From Capra hircus (Eukaryota > Chordata > Mammalia > Artiodactyla > Bovidae): a stretch of 64,000 bases of DNA. The stretch lies in the NCBI RefSeq assembly GCF_001704415.2, contig NC_030823.1, positions 71,486,458 through 71,550,457 of the forward strand. The letters run 5' to 3'. Position numbers and translations under genes: made by a program. A model generated the notes under the pieces. That model searched no databases, was not told where the DNA came from, and saw only the letters and a program-made list of their open reading frames with translations. Positions 10,782 to 21,492 of this stretch are shown one piece after another (the first letter of the stretch is position 1; every line of letters starts with the position of its first letter).

Positions 10782-11346
10782 CCTAAATTCTTCTACTGAC
10801 CCACTGAAAGCCCCAACTCAAAGCCCCACTGAAAAGGGGGGCTTGGGTTCCTGCCATCCCAGCTCATAGATGTCCCCATATATTAAGGCCTAGTCGCCAC
10901 CAACAGTACCCAGATCCCTCTGGAATAAGTAGTGGTGAGTTTGCCTGTGAAGACCAGAGAGCATCATAATTCAGGAAATTCAGAGGGCAAGCTGTGAGAA
11001 ATTCTGGGGATAATTGAAATTGACCTGTAACTCACCAGCCACCATGGGAAATTCTATCACTTTGCACACTTTGCTTCCACAGCTAGAAATCAAATCAGAG
11101 TTCTAATTTGGAACCTTAGACATGCAGTGTCATTTTTAATGACTTCTGGCAAAAGATGCTCATTACAGACCTCAGCCTACCTAAATTAAACCATGAAACC
11201 CAAAAATTAAGCAGAAAATTCTCAATTTCTCATGTCTGTACAGCCACAGAAAAATCACACAAGTGGGAAAACACAGACTCCTTAGTGGTTTGTTCTGCCT
11301 GCAAATATTTGAGCAAGAATTATACAAAACAGAAGAGCAAATAGGA
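10782..11346. other. intronic sequence, no element recognised
   Basis: Nothing nameable. Confidence 0.5.
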
Positions 11347-11347
11347 A

Positions 11348-11378
<31 letters not shown>

Positions 11379-11391
11379 TACATATATAAAA
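11347..11391. repeat. (TA)n/(CATA)n microsatellite
   Basis: ATATATATATATATATATAT run followed by CACACATATATACATATATA. Confidence 0.9.
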
Positions 11392-13619
11392 TAAATCTGT
11401 CAGTCAGGTCCTAACTTTCAGGTTTGAGCCATCTCTGCAAATAGCAATTTTTTGTGATCAATTTGAACTATCATGTCAAGGAACATTATCTCTCAGCTGA
11501 TGGCCAGTTTTACCTCCTGTGTGATGTAGAGCTCAGATTCCTCTGCTACAGTAGGCTGCCGGCTGCAAGTCTTCTCTTGCTGCTAAGTGGACTGAGAGTG
11601 CGGTCCATCAGCATGGAGTTCAGATGTGTATGGCTCCTTTCAAATGGGGGGCTAAAAATCCATCTCTCACCCTCAGCTCTAAACCTCATTCAGTGTGGAT
11701 TTTCTAGAAGCTTCGGTAGCCATTAAACAATCTCTGGAGATGGTTTTTAAGCCTCTTTCCTCCACTTCCCATCCACCATGCCCTTTGTGTCACTGTATGA
11801 ATGGCGGCCACAATGGAGCAGAATAATTTGCATCACCAGCTTTCCCAGCTGCTCATGACTCAATTCAACTTGAACCTAAACCCAGGAAGGGGCTGGAGCA
11901 ATGCCCAGTCTGCAGCAATGCCTCAGTGATGGCCCAGAGATATTAGACGTAAATAGAAATTACAAATTGAGATTTTTATCTTCCCTTGACATGTCTTCTT
12001 AAGGAGAAAAGTCAGAGAAGATGAGGACCAGGACCACTATAGGGTTATGCGACCAGATCCTGACTATGAACACGATAAACTAAGGATGGAGGAAAGCGTG
12101 CAAAGGAGAATCTCTAAGTTTTATTCCTTCTTTTCTCAGTTAAAAACTACTTCTTCTGAGCCTTAAACTGTGCACACCAAATTCCTCAAAAAGAGTTCAT
12201 CTCCCTTCCTAAATTCAACAACTTCATGTGGAATAGTTATTGTATACCAAGAGTGAAGCCCTGAGTGTCTCTAAATACAAGTGGCAAATCAGAAAACCCT
12301 TAAGAAGCTAAAGCAAATGTGATGGGAGAAATCCACACCCACGCAAGCTGAAAGAAGCCAGGACACACGTTGAGGTCACTCCCAGGAAGGACCGCGTTTG
12401 CGATTTCAGCACACTCCCTTGTATACAGCTTGCTTCAGAAGCACATCACTCCAAGGAGTCACTCAGAGAAACTTTTCATGATCACTCTCTTGCCCACAGT
12501 AACTGATATGGAGGAGAAGGTTTCAACAACTCAGGGTCCACACTATTCAAGTCCAGTTTCTAACAAGAATGACAAAGGTCTTGGTAGATATGTTTTCTGC
12601 ACCTCAGTGGTTTGTACACAACAGAGGATCTTGGACAAAAAATAATTAATTAGCCTAGAGCCAGCATGGCTGCCAAGAGTCAAGATTACTTATTACCCCA
12701 ACCAACAATGGAGAAGCTCTTTAGGAGAACGTGCTTCCCAAGAAATGCTTGAGCGCAAGCATTCATATCAAGGAGGCCGAGGAACCATGCCGGGTGCCCA
12801 CAAGGGACTCGTGACATACCCATAGGTCATGCTTAGGTCCCAACCCATTTATTCAATAAATTACTTTTATGAACAGGTCAAAATAAATAAAGCCTTCCCA
12901 TCAGGCTCACCTTCCAAACAAAACCACTTCCTGGCCCCCTGGCTAGAGAGAGCCCCTTTTCCTGAATTTGCCATTACAGCTGGGCAACCTATGATATTCG
13001 ATGAAGTAATTAAAGACAAATCAGAGAAACTACTTACATTCTTTACAATAATCAGATGGTATTTCCAATCCAAAGAAGCAGACGGCAGCAAAAATAAACT
13101 GCGTCCACAGAGGCTTAGATCAATTCAGTCCCTGTAATAAATTATGATGGAAAACTAGGATATTGCCTGTTAGCTACCCCCTTTTGCAAGAGCATCATTA
13201 GAGAGGGCAATACTCACTGAGCTCCGGGATGAAATATAAGACTGGATGAGCCAGAATGGATTTTCTGAGCAGGGCCAGGACGAGGGGGGTGCCAAATGGA
13301 GGCTTCTAAAGAACACAGTTTAAGTAGATACTGCCTCCCACAGATGCGCGAGTTCCCACACTCAGATTCTTACATTAGGCTTGCAATTGCAAGCGCCAGC
13401 CTACCACCGGTTCCACACTGGAAGCGACAATAAAACCCAGCAGCAAGCAAGCCCAGCTGGAGAGCAACAGCCAGAAACGGCAGGGGGGCCGAGAGATCTT
13501 TCAGAACAGAGACTCCAGGCAGACTGTATGTCCATGGGGCTAAATCAAGAAGACTAAGAACACTCAGAAAAAGCACCCGCCTATCCAAAGTGCGTGAGTA
13601 CCGGAGTTAGAAGGATAAA
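11392..13619. other. 2.2 kb of intron without recognisable repeats
   Basis: No LINE, SINE or LTR signature that I can name and no coding similarity. The open frames at 12370-12645 and 12829-13137 are short and unlike known proteins. This is a candidate for conserved non-coding sequence only because it is repeat-poor. Confidence 0.5.
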
Positions 13620-13820
13620 AGCTAACGTTCGTAGACACCTCCTGTGTGCCAGATGCTATATACGTATGTATCAGCTTCTTTAATCTTCAAAACGACTTTC
13701 AGAGATGAGTATTATCAGTACCATCATCATTTTTATTACCATGTAAAAGACAGAAAAACAAACTCACATTTGAAGTATGTTGCTCTGGATCTGAGAGCTA
13801 GTAAATGCCTGCCCTGTACT
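13620..13820 (-). mobile_element. MIR-like fragment
   Basis: CTCCTGTGTGCCAGATGCTA, ATCTTCAAAACGACTTTC and GAGAGCTAGTAAATGCCTG are spaced as in a reversed MIR, but well diverged. Confidence 0.45.
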
Positions 13821-14233
13821 ATTAACTAAGTCTATATATTTTTTCTTTTTTTTTTTAATATTTTTGGTATTAAGAAAAATAAAAAATAAAATTAAGTCTA
13901 TTCTTTTAGTCTACAGTCCCACATACAAAGACATCATTTTCAAGAAAAACAGACAGCAATAAAATCATCAGTATATATATTATGTCCCAAGTTAGTAAGA
14001 AACCACTTTAGGCACAGCCCTTTGTGCATCTTTACACAAACTGGGTGAGAAACTTTATCTCCCAACTTTTCATAGCCTGCAATATGTTTGAGAGGTTCAG
14101 AAAATATGGATTATCAATCTGTTAGATTAAAAAAACCTAGGTGCCAAAGGCGACTTAACTGAAGGGCAGAGAAAGGATGGTGGCTCCTCCCACCAGACAT
14201 CCCCGAAGGAGCCTGACAGACAGAGCCACTGAC
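13821..14233. other. intron just downstream of the HHAT exon
   Basis: A/T-rich start (TTTTTTCTTTTTTTTTTTAA) and otherwise nothing nameable. The donor GTCAGT is at its right edge on the minus strand. Confidence 0.6.
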
Positions 14234-14384
14234 CTCCACATCCCCGTGAAGCTGAACATGGTGCTCACACAGCGAGGGAGCGGCGGCGGCCTGAGTCCAT
14301 CCAGGCGCATGAGCAGAGCCGGGACACCGAAGAGCACCAAGTACTTCACGTAGAAGAAGAGCACCTGGGCCAGCGCCAGACCTC
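14234..14384 (-). CDS. HHAT: HHAT internal exon (about human residues 286-336)
   Basis: This exon follows the one at 56691-56862 in the transcript. It is 151 bases: two bases completing the split Gly codon, 49 codons, and AG of an Arg codon (phase 2). The peptide starts GLALAQVLFFYVKY, a hydrophobic segment, and includes LLMRLDGL, LPRCVSTMF and FTGMW, nearly identical to human HHAT. The acceptor is CTCTGTCTTGCAG/GA and the donor AG/GTCAGT. The Cys codon at 14269-14271 corresponds to human Cys324, reported as palmitoylated and as a heme ligand. The exon stops just before the residue equivalent to catalytic Asp339; catalytic His379 is further downstream, so neither is in this window. Base composition is GC-richer than the flanking intron. 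Longer open frames around it (14155-14433) are read-through into intron. Confidence 0.95.
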
Positions 14385-14739
14385 CTGCAAGACAGAGGGA
14401 CACGTCAGACACAGAGACAAGAAGTGGAGCCATCTCCTGGGAAGGACGCTCATTCCAGGAAACACACCACCTGCTCCTGCCTCACCCACCACTCCCCTTG
14501 CTCCTCTCAATGCAAACGTTCCACTGTCTCCCACCACGGTTCTGGGTGGTGAGATTTTTGGATTAACAAATACTGAAATCTGCTTTATTATTGTAAGCAA
14601 TAGGACCCCTTAGCAGCTGTGCTTTTACAGACACTAGCAAAGAGCACACTTTGAAGTTATAAATATGTGTGTGTGTGTATACACACATACATGGCATTAA
14701 AAACTATTAGAAAGGAAAAAAATCCCTCCCCAGTCCTTT
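14385..14739. other. intron just upstream of the HHAT exon
   Basis: Holds the acceptor pyrimidine tract and a short (TG)n/(CA)n element at 14665-14690. Nothing else nameable. Confidence 0.6.
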
Positions 14740-14925
14740 CAAAATCTCACATGAATTCACATCCGCTAGGATGGCGAGAAGTGTAAAAAGTCAGATCAAC
14801 AAGGGTGGCAAAAATATGGAGAAATTGGAACCGTCATACACTGTGTGTTGGCAGGAAAGTAAAATGATGCAGCCACTTTAGAAAATATTTGGCAATTCTT
14901 ACATAATTAAACATACAGTTACCAT

Positions 14926-15147
14926 GCATGCATGCTAAGTCACATCAGTCATGTCCAACTTTTTGTGACCCTATGGACTGTAGCCCACCAGGCTCTTCTC
15001 TCCATGGATTCTCCAGGCAAGATTACTGGAGTGGGTTGCCGTGCTCTCCTCCAGGGGATCTTCCCCACCCAGGGATGGAACCCACGTCTCTTACATCTCC
15101 TGGATTGGCAGGTGGGATCTTTACCACCAGCGCTGCCTGGGAAACCC
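14926..15147 (-). mobile_element. Bov-tA SINE nested in L1
   Basis: Antisense SINE from GCATGCATGCTAAG to GCTGCCTGGGAAACCC. A perfect 11-base target duplication ACAGTTACCAT lies at 14915-14925 and 15148-15158, and the L1 reads correctly if the insert is removed. Confidence 0.95.
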
Positions 15148-15447
15148 ACAGTTACCATATGACCCAGCAATTCCACTCTTGGGCATACACCCAAGAGAAA
15201 TGAAAACAGATGTCTACACAGCAACTTGCACCCAAATGTACACAGTAGCATAATTCACAACAGCCCAAATGTTGGACAACCCAAATGCCCACTGATGTAC
15301 AAATGGAAAAACAAAACATAGTAAGTCATACCGGAGAATATTATTCAGCCATAAAAAAAAAAAAAAGAAGATTCACACTGCAACATGAATGTTGAAAACA
15401 TCATGCTAAGTGAAGTGAGCCACAAAAGACCACATATTGTATGATTC

Positions 15448-15921
15448 TGTTAGGTAGGTAGAATAGGGAAAAGGAGTCCCAAATGGCGGTGGCTAAAAGA
15501 CAAAGAAGGAAAAATAGAACAAAAGAAGGTCCATGGACCGGAGTGAGGACCTCAGGTAAAACAAACAACACTCCTGGCTGGCCCAGTTTACATAGGACAG
15601 GCCCAGGGAGAGATAAACATATAAAAAGAGGAGCCAAAGCTAGCTCTCTCTCCCGCGCACTGGGGCGCTCTTGTCTTCACGTCTTTGGATCTACATGCCC
15701 TCACGCTTTGAAGATGGATTTTCCTGCTCTCTTCTAAATAAAATAGAGCTGTAACACTGATTTGTCTAAGAGCTTTAACATGGTCCTTTCAAGACCTGAG
15801 AGCTATAACACAGTCTATCCAAGACCTGAGAGCTGTGACTCGCCGAGGGGGCTTTAAAGTCCGTCACTCCAAATCTTTGTTGTAATGAGACAAAGAACCA
15901 AGGAACATACACTCGTGTGAC
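15448..15921 (+). mobile_element. solitary endogenous retroviral LTR
   Basis: About 474 bases bounded by TGTTAGG and GTGACA, replacing nothing in the surrounding L1. It carries a TATA-like TATAAAAAG at 15620-15628, a polyadenylation signal AATAAA at 15737-15742 about 110 bases on, then a GT/T-rich U5-like part. Flanks GATTC and GTTCC look like a diverged 5-6 base target duplication. It resembles bovine ERVK-type LTRs, but I cannot fix the family. No internal viral sequence is present. It lies antisense to HHAT. Confidence 0.7.
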
Positions 15922-16064
15922 AGTTCCATTCATATGAAACTCCAGAAGAGGGAAAGAAAGACATAAATGGAGACAGAAAGGTGATTACTGGTTCCTTACC
16001 AGTGAGGGTGCTGGGAAATGAGATTATGCGGGATGGTAGCTAAACAGAAGGGTTTCCTTTCATT

Positions 16065-16214
16065 TTGCTGTACCTCGTCTTAGATGCAGCAGGTGGGATC
16101 TTTAGTTGCAGCATGCCAACTCTTAATTTCAGCACGTGGGATCTAGTTCCCTCACCTGGGTCTCTTGCACTGGGAGCTCAGAGTCGTCGCCACTGGACCA
16201 CAAGAGAAGTCCTT
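16065..16214 (-). mobile_element. CHR-type tRNA-derived SINE
   Basis: Antisense: TAGTTGCAGCATGCCAACTC through CACTGGACCACAAGAGAAGT, the usual reversed CHR head (CCACTGGACCACCAGGGAAG). Confidence 0.75.
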
Positions 16215-16390
16215 AGGGCTTATTTTTGAGGTGATGAAAATGCTCTAAAAATTACTGTGATGATAGCTGCTGTATCACGGATGGACAGTATATCCATGGT
16301 ATACTGAAAGCCAATGAGCTGTACACTTTGAATGGATGGACTGTATGATATATGAACTGTATCGCAATAAAGCTACTTAAAAAAAAAAAG

Positions 16391-17025
16391 GGCCCCAAGC
16401 TGCAAGAACCAGCATCTTCCCGGCCAGAACCATGTCTTTCTGGAAGGAAAGGAACTCAGAGTGTGGGCACAGAGTGAGATCTGAGGCGGAGACACACGCT
16501 CTGCTCCCACGGGCGTCTACCTGCCCCTCTGAGAGCAGGACCCGCGTCTCCAGCTAGAGCTCAAGATGCTCCACTGATCAACACACCCTTGTGGGCTTCT
16601 GAGCCAGCTGACCCCGCCTCTCCACCCTGGGAGGAGGATGGGAACCTGAGCTATCTGTCTGTGGGGAACCATCAACCTGAGCAAGCTGCTGGACTCAGCA
16701 GCGGGGTGAGGAGGTGAAGCCAGGAGAAGAACAAGGGCAAAGTGCCCAAGGAAACCCTGGAGTAGATGACCTGTGGCCACGTGATGTCCAGCCTCCAAAC
16801 TCACCTTCCCCAGTGTGCAGGGAAATGAAGCAGGCCAGTGATAGTAACAGGGCTGATCGGCTTAAGGAAATAACTAAGCCTTAAATTAGCAGTAGCAAGA
16901 GATACTACTGCCTGGTCCTTTTGTTGTTACATGGCAATCACTGCCATGAAATGTGTGGCTGTAAATAGTAACTCTGAGCCAGAAGAAAATACATAAGCCA
17001 TTTTCTAAATATACAGTGTGCGTGC
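16391..17025. other. intronic sequence, no element recognised
   Basis: Moderately GC-rich (16400-16800) but with no CpG-island density and no coding match. Confidence 0.5.
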
Positions 17026-17226
17026 CTGCATGCTAAGTCACTTCAGTCGTATCCAACTCTTTGCAACCCTATGGACTGTAGCCCACCAGGCTCCTCTGTC
17101 CATGGGATTTTACAGACAAGAATAATGGAGTGTAATCTCTTCCCAATCCAGAGATTGAACCCATGTCTCTTATGTCTCCTGCACTGGCAAGTGGCTTCTT
17201 CCCATCAGTGCCACCTGGGAAGCCCA
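17026..17226 (-). mobile_element. Bov-tA SINE
   Basis: Antisense from CTGCATGCTAAGTCACTTC to CAGTGCCACCTGGGAAGCCC, complete with head. It lies 55 bases from the LTR. Confidence 0.9.
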
Positions 17227-17280
17227 AATAAACAGTTTGAACAAAGGTAAACAGCAGTTCCAATTCGAGAGCTACATAGT

Positions 17281-17693
17281 TGTGCCCAAAGTCCACGTCC
17301 CCAAAACTGAGAGAATAAGACGTCCACAGCAATGCAAAAGCATAAAGGGGTTTATTGCTAGCTTGAGCTAGGGCCCAGGTCTCATCCAGCACAGTGGAAT
17401 CCAACAAGAGCCCTGAGCTCTGAATCACATCTACTTTTATACAGACGATTCTTTGTTCCTGTAACAGCATAGCTGATTGGCTAAACAGTACGCACACATG
17501 GAACTATTAAACCTCGCATCCCTATCTGGATTGGCTCGGGTCTGGCGCGGGCGGGGGGCTACCAGGATTTTTCTGATAGGTCGAGCTACACTGCCAGCAG
17601 GAGTTTCCAGTGCCTCAGCTTTCCTAGAGACTAAACCTCAGGCCTAGCCTGCCCCTTAGAGCCTGTCCTGGCTCCAGTTCTACATGTCCTACA
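17281..17693 (-). mobile_element. solitary endogenous retroviral LTR co-oriented with HHAT
   Basis: Read on the minus strand, ~413 bases from TGTAGGACATG to GGGCACA. It has U3 with two AGCCAATC (CCAAT) boxes at 17529-17536 and 17475-17482, TATAAAAG at 17434-17441, AATAAA at 17351-17356 about 80 bases further, then a T/G-rich U5. The layout fits a gammaretrovirus-like (ERV1) LTR. I see no internal viral genes, no polypurine tract and no clean target duplication. It lies about 2.9 kb upstream of the HHAT exon at 14234 in the direction of transcription. Confidence 0.75.
17434..17536 (-). promoter_or_regulatory. LTR core promoter elements (two CCAAT boxes and TATA)
   Basis: CCAAT-type AGCCAATC twice and a TATAAAAG with spacing usual for retroviral U3 (nearer CCAAT box about 35 bases from TATA). 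Whether it is active is unknown. Confidence 0.6.
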
Positions 17694-18428
17694 AGGAGAA
17701 AACCCCAGGAATCACCATGTGTCAGTCACACTCAGGAGTTATCAAAAATGTTCTTTTTGGAAACCAGACTATGGTCTTATTTGTTGCAAGAGCTGCTATA
17801 AAATGGTAGCCTTCTTGGATGTACGATAAGAGATAAGAAAAAAGCTGGTGTGTGTGTGTATGTGTGTGAATGTGTGTGTGTACGTGTGTGTACGTACACA
17901 AGAAATGGGAGATGTGTGTTAACACCATCTTAAAAGCATTTGGGCAGGGGGAGTGCCACAGGAATATACTGAATGGTGAAGAAATCAGTTGTACTGTCTA
18001 ATACGGCAGTGAGGGAAACTATAAAATATGCCAATATGAACCCCCAGGCTCCAGTCAGAAAAATCCCAGAGCTACCAAAAGGCAGGACATAAGTAAGAAA
18101 GACTAATTGAAAGGCATAAAGCTTCCAGAGCTGACAAAGATCAGTCTGAGGAACTGAGGATATCAAAGGGCCTATGGAAGAGTGTATCTACTGAAGCTCA
18201 GGGAGGCTAAGGCCACCCAGGGGTCTTTTATAGATGAAGCATCAGATGTTTCTTTTCCTTGTTAACAGGGTGCAAGATCAGGGAGAATGGGCTACTTCTT
18301 GTCTCAAATACTGCCTTTAATTTGACATTATTTTTGTATAGTTGTTATACATGAGGCAGATTAATTACAATCCATAGCTGAATCTACATTTTCATGGATC
18401 ACTATTTGCAAACAATCTTCAGCATTTG
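17694..18428. other. intronic sequence, mostly unrecognised
   Basis: Contains the (GT)n tract at 17848-17895. The hydrophobic minus-strand open frame 17930-18166 has no recognisable family. Confidence 0.5.
17848..17895. repeat. (GT)n microsatellite with interruptions
   Basis: GTGTGTGTGT units broken by GTAT, GAAT and GTAC steps. Confidence 0.9.
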
Positions 18429-18612
18429 CTAACAATCCACCGCCTGCAATGCGAGAGACTCAAGTTCCATCCCCGGGTCAAGAAGATCCCCTGGAGAAGG
18501 AAATGGCAACCCACTCCAGTATTCTTGCCTGGAGGATCCCCATGGACACAGGAGCCTGGTGGGCTGCAGTCCATGGGGTCGCAAAGAGTCAGACACAACT
18601 GAGCGACTTCAC
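18429..18612 (+). mobile_element. Bov-tA SINE, head truncated
   Basis: Starts within the head (CAATCCACCGCCTGCAATG) and continues through AGAAGGAAATGGCAACCC to GACACAACTGAGCGACTTC. Confidence 0.85.
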
Positions 18613-19125
18613 GTCCTATGGAACTGGGCTATGAGGGAAGGTTAATTTTGTACAGATGTTTAATAGCATTCTATGGCTAGATCTAATTGAAGATAAGATT
18701 ACTGGGGACTTTTTCCTCAATACAGATGGAAAGCATAAGAAATCACATATTTAGCAATATGCAACAACTGCCCTATTTATCTGATATTGATTATTTTTTA
18801 TGGATTAAGATACAAAAGGATTATTTTTTTTCTTGACATTTTAGTAACTGGTTCATAAGCTCACAGAAAAAGAAACATGAATAGTGGTTGTAAAAGCATT
18901 ATAACTGTAATTTCCGTATTGCTTAGTCTTTCAGGAAAAAAAATGTGTTTATATCCATGAATTTAAAAATCCTGCCTCCTTGCTACTGATTTGCATCATC
19001 CTACGATGGATGCATGGCTCATTCTTCTTTCCCCTTGACCTAAAGATCAGTTTTTCCTCTGTAAGATTTGGTCTAAGGTTTCAGGGTTAACCCTAAGGGT
19101 TACCAATCTCCCACTAGGCATATGA
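18613..19125. other. A/T-rich intronic sequence, no element recognised
   Basis: Nothing nameable. Confidence 0.5.
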
Positions 19126-19188
19126 TATGTTAGAAGGCAACATAAGAAAGACAAATATCATATGATATTGCTTATATGTGGAATCTTA

Positions 19189-19381
19189 ATCAGTTGTGTC
19201 AGACTCTTTGCAATCCTGTGGATGGTAGCCTGCCAGGTTCCTCTGTCCATGGAACTCACCAGGTAAGATTACTGGAGTGGGTAGCCATTCCCTTCCCCAA
19301 GGATCTTCCCAACCCATGGATTGAACCTGGTCTCCTGCATTATAGATGTATTCTTTACTATGTGAGCCACCGGGAAGCCCC
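19189..19381 (-). mobile_element. Bov-tA SINE nested in L1
   Basis: Antisense: CAGTTGTGTCAGACTCTTTG through TGAGCCACCGGGAAGCCC. No clear target duplication. Confidence 0.88.
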
Positions 19382-19660
19382 CAAAATGGTACAAATGAAC
19401 TTGTTTACAAAACAGAAACAGAATCACAGATATAAAAAATGAACTTATGGTTACCCAGGGGGATAGGGAAAAGGGATAAATTGGGAGATTGGGATTGACA
19501 CATACATACTACTGTATATAAAATAGATAACAAACAAGGACCTACTGAATAGCACAGGGAAACCTACTCAATACTCTGTAATGATCTACATAGGAAAAGA
19601 ATCTAAAAAAGAGTGGATATATGTGTATGTAAAATTCACTTTGCTATATACAAGAAACTT

Positions 19661-20163
19661 AACTATGGCAGAAAGTGAAGAAGACCTAAATATCCTCTTG
19701 ATGAAAGTGAAAGAGGAGAGCGGAAAAGTTGGCTTGAGGCTCAACATTCAGAAAATGAAGATCATGGCATCTGGTCCCATTACTTCATGGGAAATAGATG
19801 GGGAAACAGTGGAAACAGTGTCAGACTTTATTTTTTGGGCTCCAAAATCACTGCAGATGGTGACTGCAGCCATGAAATTAAAAGATGCTTGCTCCTTGGA
19901 AAGAAAGTTATGACCAACCTAGATAGCATATTAAAAAGCAGAGACATTACTTTGCCTACAAAGGTCCATCTAGTCAAGGCTATGGTTTTTCCAGTGGTCA
20001 TTATGGATGTGAGAGTTGGACTATAAAGAAAGCTAAGCGCCGAAGAATTGATGCTTTTGAACTGTGGTGTTGGAGAAGACTCTTGAGAGTTCCTTGGACT
20101 GCAAGGAGATCCAACCAGTCCATCTTAAAGGAGATCAGTCCTGGGTGTTCATTGGAAGGACTG
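19661..20163 (+). mobile_element. internal BovB fragment lacking both ends, inside L1
   Basis: Sense BovB from TATGGCAGAAAGTGAAGAAG (C-terminal RT region) to CATTGGAAGGACTGA, about 320 bases short of the BovB 3' end. L1 sequence resumes at once with ACACAACATTGTAAATC. No BovB tail and no target duplication. Confidence 0.9.
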
Positions 20164-20485
20164 AACACAACATTGTAAATCAACTACACTCCAATAAAAA
20201 TTTTAAAAGAAACAAGACAAGTGACTGTGCTCTGATGAAAAGTTATTTGACATACATAAATTGAATTCACTTTTGTCATATTCAAAACGGCAAAATTTAG
20301 CTATTTTAAAATACTTTAAAATATTTTTTCCTGAGTTTATATTTAAAAGACCCCTCACTACCAGGAGTTAAGATTAGTTTTTGCCTAACCTAACACCTTT
20401 CTCTCAAAAACGTTATAGATGAGTTCATATGCTATGCTCATTCATTCAACAAGCATGTCCCAAGCGCCTGACAGCTGAATCACTA

Positions 20486-21492
20486 GTTCAGTTCAGTCCA
20501 GTTCAGTCGTTCAGTCGTGTCCGACTCTTTGCGACCCCATGAATCGCAGCACGCCAGGCCTCCCTGTCCATCACCAACTCTCGGAGTTCACTCAAATTCA
20601 TGTCCATCGAGTCGGTGATGCCATCCAGCCATCTCATCCTCTGTCGTCCCCTTCTCCTCCTGCCCCCAATCCCTTCCATCATCAGAGTCTTTTCCAATGA
20701 GTCAACTCTTCGCATGAGGTGGCCAAAGTATTGAAGCTTCAGCTTCAGCATCAGTCCCTCCAATGAACACCCAGGACTGATCTCCTTTAGAATGGATTGG
20801 TTGAACCTCCTTGCAGTCCAAGGGACTCTCAAGAGTCTTCTCCAACACCATAGTTCAAAAGCATCAATTCTTCGGTGCTCAGCCTTCTTCATAGTCCAAC
20901 TCTCACATCCATACATGACCACTGGAAAAACCATAGCCTTGACTAGATGGACCTTAGTCGGCAAAGTAATATCTTTGCTTTTCAATATACTATCTAGGTT
21001 GGTCATAACTTTCCTTCCAAGGAGTAAGTGTCTTTTAATTTCATGGCTGCAATCACCATCTGCAGTGATTTTGGAGCCCAAAAAATTAGTCTGACACTGT
21101 TTCCACTGTTTCCCCATCTATTTCCCATGAAGTGATGGGACTGGATGCCATGATCTTTGTTTTCTGAATGTTGAGCATTAAGCCAACTCTTCACTCTCTT
21201 CTTTCACTTTAATCAAGAGGATTTTTAGTTCCTCTTCACTTTCTGCCATAAGGGTGGTGTCATCTGCATATCTGAGGTTATTGATTTTTCTCCCAGCAAT
21301 TTTGATTCCAGCTTGTGCTTCCAGCCTAGCGTTTCTCATGATGTACTCTGCATATAAGTTAAACAAGCAGAGTGACAATATACAGCCTTGATGTACTCCT
21401 TTTCCTATTTGGAACCAGTCTGTTGTTCCATGTCCAATTCTAACTGTTGCTTCCTGACCTGCATATAGGTTTTTCAAGAGGCAGGTCAGGTG
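20486..21492 (-). mobile_element. BovB LINE 3' kilobase, longest open remnant
   Basis: Antisense BovB with the TTCAGTTCAG tail at the left. On the minus strand a 204-codon frame (20503-21117) covers the BovB C-terminal region, and the overlapping upstream frame (21178-21477) shows the RT motif YADD in LRYADDTTLMAESEEE. It is truncated at 21492 and frame-broken between the two, so it is a dead copy. Confidence 0.95.

Larger units (their letters stand above)
14740..16390 (+). mobile_element. L1 3' end, split by a SINE, an LTR and a CHR SINE
   Basis: Sense L1 landmarks in order: GGAGAAATTGGAACCGTCAT, CCAGCAATTCCACTCTTGGG, GGAGAATATTATTCAGCC, AAGTGAAGTGAGCCACAAAA, ATTCATATGAAACTCCAGAA, GGTGATGAAAATGCTC and CGCAATAAAGCTACTT with a poly-A end. 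The interruptions at 14926-15147, 15448-15921 and 16065-16214 are all younger. Confidence 0.85.
19126..20205 (+). mobile_element. L1 3' UTR-type sequence, split twice
   Basis: Landmarks: ATATCATATGATATTGCTTA, TGGTACAAATGAACTTG, GGATAAATTGGGAGATTGGG, TAGCACAGGGAAACCTACTC, TCACTTTGCTATATAC and CATTGTAAATCAACTACACT with a CCAATAAAAATT end. It holds an antisense SINE and a BovB piece. Confidence 0.85.

Noticed and set aside
13370..13588. Leu-rich open frame on the minus strand near the HHAT exon, as a further HHAT exon
   Set aside because: It does not match the HHAT residues expected after Arg336, and no suitable splice pair with matching phase is evident.
14385..14433. Extension of the HHAT frame upstream to a Met at 14433
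   Set aside because: A canonical acceptor (TTGCAG) ends at 14385 and similarity to HHAT begins exactly after it; the extension is intron.
17930..18166. Hydrophobic open frame next to the minus-strand LTR, as possible viral envelope or other internal sequence
   Set aside because: No viral motif is visible, no polypurine tract precedes the LTR, and the frame is short; the LTR looks solitary.
20503..21117. 204-codon open frame on the minus strand
   Set aside because: It is the C-terminal region of a truncated BovB LINE with the typical TTCAGTTCAG tail, not a host gene.
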